Source: Peptococcaceae bacterium (GTDB lineage: Bacteria > Bacillota > DSM-12270 > Thermacetogeniales > Thermacetogeniaceae). Taken from it: DNA of 64,000 bases. Within the stretch, counting starts at the first letter, position 1, and each line of letters begins with the position of its first letter. Below the pieces are notes generated by a model. That model was not told where the DNA came from. It saw only the letters and a program-made list of their open reading frames with translations, and did no database searches. The DNA lies in the NCBI GenBank assembly GCA_023249405.1, contig JAHFCR010000004.1, forward strand, positions 1-64,000, given 5' to 3'. The translations under genes and the position numbers were made by a program. Below, piece by piece: positions 61,020 through 64,000 of this stretch.

Positions 61020-62725
61020 CAGATCTCTTCATCCCTGAAGGCCACCCTCATGATCTCCCTGATCGTCGTCACGCCCTGTTGCACCTTATGGATACCGTCA
61101 TCCTTCATGGGAATCATCCCTTCTCTCAGAGCCACCTGCCGCAACTCATCGTTGGATGGTCTGCTGAGAATTAGCTTCTGAATGGCCGGGGTCACCTTCA
61201 ACAGTTCGTGGATGGCAATGCGCCCCCGATATCCGGTGTTGTTGCACTGGCCGCAACCCTTGCCCTCATACAGTTCGGTATTGATGTTTTGCAGCCCGGC
61301 AAACGCCCTCTCCGTCTCTGTAGGCCGGCAAAGGACGCGGCAGTTCGGGCAGATCCGGCGCACCAGGCGCTGAGAGACCACCCCGGTCACCGATGAGGCT
61401 ATCATGAAGGGCTCGATACCCATGTCGATCAGCCTGGCGATCACGCCCGGAGCGTCGTTGGTGTGCAAGGTGGACAGCACCAGGTGCCCGGTGGTTGCCG
61501 AGCGGACGGCGATCTCCGCAGTCTCCGTGTCCCTGATCTCGCCGATCATGATGATATCCGGGTCCTGGCGCAGGATCGAGCGCAGGTAAGTGGCGAAGGT
61601 GGCGCCGATCTTAGCGTGCACCTGGGCCTGGCTGATGCCTTCCAGCACATACTCTACCGGGTCTTCCACAGTGATAATGTTGACATCGACGTTGTTCAGG
61701 ACTTTCAAGGCGGTGTACAGAGTGGTGGTCTTGCCGCTGCCGGTGGGCCCCGAGACCAGGATCATCCCGTATGATTCTCTTAGAAAACCCATAAATTCCT
61801 CGAGGTTGTGCTTGGAAAAACCCAGCTTATCCAAGGAATATTTCTTGATGTTATCCTTGTCGAGGATCCGGATCACCGTTTTCTCCCCGTATACGGTCGG
61901 CAGCGTGGAGACCCGCAGGTCCAGGTTGCGGTCGGAGATCTTCAGGGGAATGCGGCCGTCCTGCGGCGCTCTCCGGTCAGCGATGTCCATGCTGGCCATG
62001 ACCTTGATCCTCGATACCACAGGAAAGGTCATCTTGCGCGGCAGGTTCACCGTTTTGTGCAGTATGCCGTCCACCCGGAAGCGCACCTGGATGCCGTGCT
62101 CAGAGGGCTCGATGTGAATATCGCTGGCATCCTCGGAGATCGCCTTGAGGATGATCGAGTTGACCAGTCTGATGACCGGCGCCTCGTCGACCAGGGCATC
62201 TTCCGGCGCTTCCTCTTCCTCTTCGATGCCCATATTCTGGACTATCTCCAGGATCGCCTTTTCCACCTCAGGCATCCCGAAGTTCTTGTCGATAAAGGCA
62301 GTTATCTCTTTCTCGCTAGCCTGCAGCGGGTTAACATTATAGCCGGTCAGCAGCCTCAGATCGTCCAGGGCCATGACATTGAAGACATCGGCCATGGCCA
62401 CGTAGAGGTTGTTCCCCTTTTTCTTGACCGGAAATAACTTGTATTTGCGGAGCATCTTCTCGGGGATCACCGAGAGCAGATTGGGGTCAACCTCGTCCGC
62501 ATAGGAGGAGAACTGTTCAATGTCCAGCAGCTTGCTATTTTTTTCATCCTCCATCATTTGAATGATATTCTTGAGCTGAACATCGTTGACAAAACCCAAG
62601 CTGATCAGTTCCTGGCCCAGCAAATTGCCTGATTTCTTCTGCCCGGCCAGGGCCTGCTCCAGCTGATCCTCAGTGATCAGGCCGTCGCTGAGCAGCCTGT
62701 CACCCAATAATTGCTTTTTTGGCAC
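61019..62725 (-). CDS. pilB: PilB type IV pilus assembly ATPase
   Basis: 568-aa GspE-family hexameric ATPase. It has an N-terminal MshEN-type domain (LLSDGLITEDQLEQALAGQ), then DIHIEPSEHGIQVRFRVDGI, Walker A SGPTGSGKTTTLYTAL, the Asp and His boxes (TVEDPVEYVLEGISQAQVH) and Walker B IMIGEIRDTETAEIA. The zinc tetracysteine CPNCRVLC...GCGQCNNTG is intact. I place the start at GTG 62725 (GGGAGAGG upstream); the frame extends to 62758 without a ribosome site. Confidence 0.95.
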   Translation of the reverse strand: MPKKQLLGDRLLSDGLITEDQLEQALAGQKKSGNLLGQELISLGFVNDVQLKNIIQMMEDEKNSKLLDIEQFSSYADEVDPNLLSVIPEKMLRKYKLFPVKKKGNNLYVAMADVFNVMALDDLRLLTGYNVNPLQASEKEITAFIDKNFGMPEVEKAILEIVQNMGIEEEEEAPEDALVDEAPVIRLVNSIILKAISEDASDIHIEPSEHGIQVRFRVDGILHKTVNLPRKMTFPVVSRIKVMASMDIADRRAPQDGRIPLKISDRNLDLRVSTLPTVYGEKTVIRILDKDNIKKYSLDKLGFSKHNLEEFMGFLRESYGMILVSGPTGSGKTTTLYTALKVLNNVDVNIITVEDPVEYVLEGISQAQVHAKIGATFATYLRSILRQDPDIIMIGEIRDTETAEIAVRSATTGHLVLSTLHTNDAPGVIARLIDMGIEPFMIASSVTGVVSQRLVRRICPNCRVLCRPTETERAFAGLQNINTELYEGKGCGQCNNTGYRGRIAIHELLKVTPAIQKLILSRPSNDELRQVALREGMIPMKDDGIHKVQQGVTTIREIMRVAFRDEEI

Positions 62726-62791
62726 AGCCTCTCCCTCGTAAATTCGGGTTTTTTCCAAACTAGATGGGGTCTAAAAAGATCGAAATCATCT

Positions 62792-62821
62792 ATTATATTT
62801 GCAATATTCTAATATTGTCAG
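62792..62821 (-). promoter_or_regulatory. Sigma-A promoter of pilB
   Basis: CTGACA (62816-62821), an 18-bp spacer and TATAAT (62792-62797) on the minus strand, about 60 bp before GTG 62725. Confidence 0.65.
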
Positions 62822-62879
62822 AAGATTTTGCGTATTTATCTTCTTGACAGATCGGCGGGGCACCCATTGCCTGGTACGA

Positions 62880-63026
62880 TCAATCTGTTGACGGGTTCGT
62901 AGTGGGACCAGGGGAGTAAGGTCTCCTGCTGTCGCCGGTGGCCATGATATAAATGTTGCTATTTACCGCGTTGATGGTACGTATACTATATAGTTGGGGG
63001 ATCTGATTGGGATACATAATCTGCAT
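62880..63026 (-). CDS. Possible small ORF between aroB and pilB
   Basis: 48-aa open frame starting MQIMYPNQIPQLYSIRTINA and ending in a Pro/Ser/Thr-rich stretch. Third positions favour C/T, as in coding DNA, but the ribosome site is weak and no family is recognised. It is the only content I could find in the 374-bp gap apart from the pilB promoter. Confidence 0.3.
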   Translation of the reverse strand: MQIMYPNQIPQLYSIRTINAVNSNIYIMATGDSRRPYSPGPTTNPSTD

Positions 63027-63099
63027 CTCATTTCCATAATATCTCACTTTAATCCGATATTATCATGATATGTCGCAGGCGTCACCAGTATAATTTACC

Positions 63100-64000
63100 C
63101 TACTGCCTGCATTGTCTAAGAGCAGCCAGGATCTCCTGCTCCTTCACGCCAGTGCAGATTTCGACACGTCCTATTGACAGCGGCATTATGAAGCGCAGTC
63201 TGCCCCTGAGCACTTTCTTATCGTGTGACAGCAGCGCCATCACCTGTTCCGGAGGATAGGGACAGCTGACCGGCAGCCTGGCCCGCCTCAAAAGAGACAC
63301 CAGGCGGTCCCTGTCTGTAGCATCCATACAGCCCCGGTTGACCGACAGCGAGGCCGCTGCCGCCATCCCTGCGGCCACCGCCTCGCCATGCCGGTACACC
63401 TTGTAATCGGTCAGCGTCTCCAAAGCATGGCCGATGGTGTGGCCAAAGTTCAGAATCGCTCTCAGCCCCTGCTCGTATTCATCCTCTGAAACGATCTCCA
63501 CCTTGATGGCGCATGACCGCCTGACTGTCTCGGCCAGGATCTCCGGCTCCAGCCCCAGCAGCTGTTCCAGGTGCTGTTCCAGGAAGCCGAACAGACCGGC
63601 GTCCCGGATCATCCCGTATTTGATCACCTCGCCCAGCCCGGCCCGCAGTTCCCGCTCCGGCAGCGTGCTCAGGACCTTCATATCCGCATAGACGAGCCTT
63701 GGCTGGTAGAAACAGCCGATCAGGTTTTTTCCCCGGGCATGATTGACGGCCACCTTGCCCCCCACCGAACTGTCCACTTGAGCCAGCAGAGTTGTCGGCA
63801 CCTGGACCAGGGGTACTCCACGCATGTAGGTGGCGGCGGCAAATCCCGCCAAGTCGCCGACCACCCCGCCGCCGAGCGCCACCACGGCGCTGCCGCGCTC
63901 GATTCCGGCATCGACCATCCGGTCGTAGACAGCGGCGGCTGTTGTCTGCGACTTGTACTCCTCCCCGTCCGGCACTTCGATATAGCTGACCGCGTAGCCG
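63100..64000 (-). CDS. aroB: 3-dehydroquinate synthase (partial, runs off the right edge)
   Basis: About 300 residues of the C-terminal part. It has VVALGGGVVGDLAGFAAATY (NAD-binding), VPTTLLAQVDSSVGGKVAVN, GLGEVIKYGMIRDAGLF and the zinc ligands in LNFGHTIGHALE. The frame stays open to base 64000, so the start is outside the window. It makes 3-dehydroquinate, the substrate of AroQ encoded at 44574. Confidence 0.95.
   Translation of the reverse strand, partial: GYAVSYIEVPDGEEYKSQTTAAAVYDRMVDAGIERGSAVVALGGGVVGDLAGFAAATYMRGVPLVQVPTTLLAQVDSSVGGKVAVNHARGKNLIGCFYQPRLVYADMKVLSTLPERELRAGLGEVIKYGMIRDAGLFGFLEQHLEQLLGLEPEILAETVRRSCAIKVEIVSEDEYEQGLRAILNFGHTIGHALETLTDYKVYRHGEAVAAGMAAAASLSVNRGCMDATDRDRLVSLLRRARLPVSCPYPPEQVMALLSHDKKVLRGRLRFIMPLSIGRVEICTGVKEQEILAALRQCRQ

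Noticed and set aside
62822-62990. Possible cyclic-di-GMP riboswitch before pilB
   Set aside because: The conserved riboswitch core is absent, and the likely pilB promoter lies downstream of this stretch.
1-64000. CRISPR arrays, tRNA or rRNA genes, complete insertion sequences, prophage genes
   Set aside because: No regularly spaced direct repeats, cloverleaf or rRNA signatures, or intact transposase or phage genes were found.

Overview
The window looks like a chromosome segment of an anaerobic, endospore-forming Clostridia member, most like the Peptococcaceae/Desulfotomaculum side of the Firmicutes. The evidence is a near-complete sporulation set (spo0A, spoIVB, spoIIM, spoIIIAA-AH), Firmicutes gene order around xseA-xseB-ispA-dxs-tlyA-nadK-argR-recN-spoIVB-spo0A, AGGAGG-type ribosome binding sites with many TTG and GTG starts, and an OLE RNA locus. 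Most of the segment is moderately GC-rich. A glycan gene pair at 56.3-58.5 kb is clearly AT-rich. No tRNA, rRNA or CRISPR array was seen.

Layout. (1) 0.1-8.3 kb, accessory: a minus-strand operon for corrinoid-dependent methyl transfer (phosphotransferase, MttB-family methyltransferase, corrinoid protein), then a TetR regulator and a PAS/AAA+ sigma54 activator on the plus strand, then a minus-strand EamA-type transporter with a small DNA-binding-like protein. Both minus-strand operons have a good -24/-12 promoter, and both carry the same 22-bp element (21/22 identical) about 145-175 bp upstream, so they look like one sigma54 regulon. (2) 8.3-19.1 kb: nudF, a ComB-like gene, spoIIM, DUF3866, a peptidase, a SteA/SteB (MctB) cell-envelope group with two glycan-type enzymes, spo0A and spoIVB. 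(3) 19.2-31.6 kb: recN, argR, nadK, tlyA, dxs, oapA, OLE RNA, ispA, xseB, xseA, two adjacent folD paralogues, nusB. (4) 31.6-48 kb: Asp23/AmaP/DUF2273, accC, an OadA-AccB fusion, spoIIIAH to spoIIIAA, a zinc-ribbon protein, efp, pepP, aroQ, tldE, tldD. (5) 48.4-62.8 kb: a type IV pilus cluster (pilD, pilO, pilN, pilM, minor pilins, pilA, pilC, a wrecked pilT, pilB) split by a plus-strand glycan cassette (WbaP-like, GT2, O-antigen-ligase/polymerase-like). (6) A partial aroB runs off the right edge.

Strongest non-coding signals: an OLE RNA between ispA and oapA; a structured RNA-like repeat in three copies (6.24, 26.3 and 31.0 kb) with compensatory changes in its stems; REP-like palindromes, one placed in frame in the 5' end of spoIIIAE; and the sigma54 promoter/enhancer pairs. 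Strongest coding signals: tandem FolD paralogues with complementary losses of conserved residues, an internal start that could release AccB from the OadA-AccB fusion, and a possible pilin-glycosylation cassette beside pilA. All assignments come from reading the sequence and family knowledge; no database search was run.
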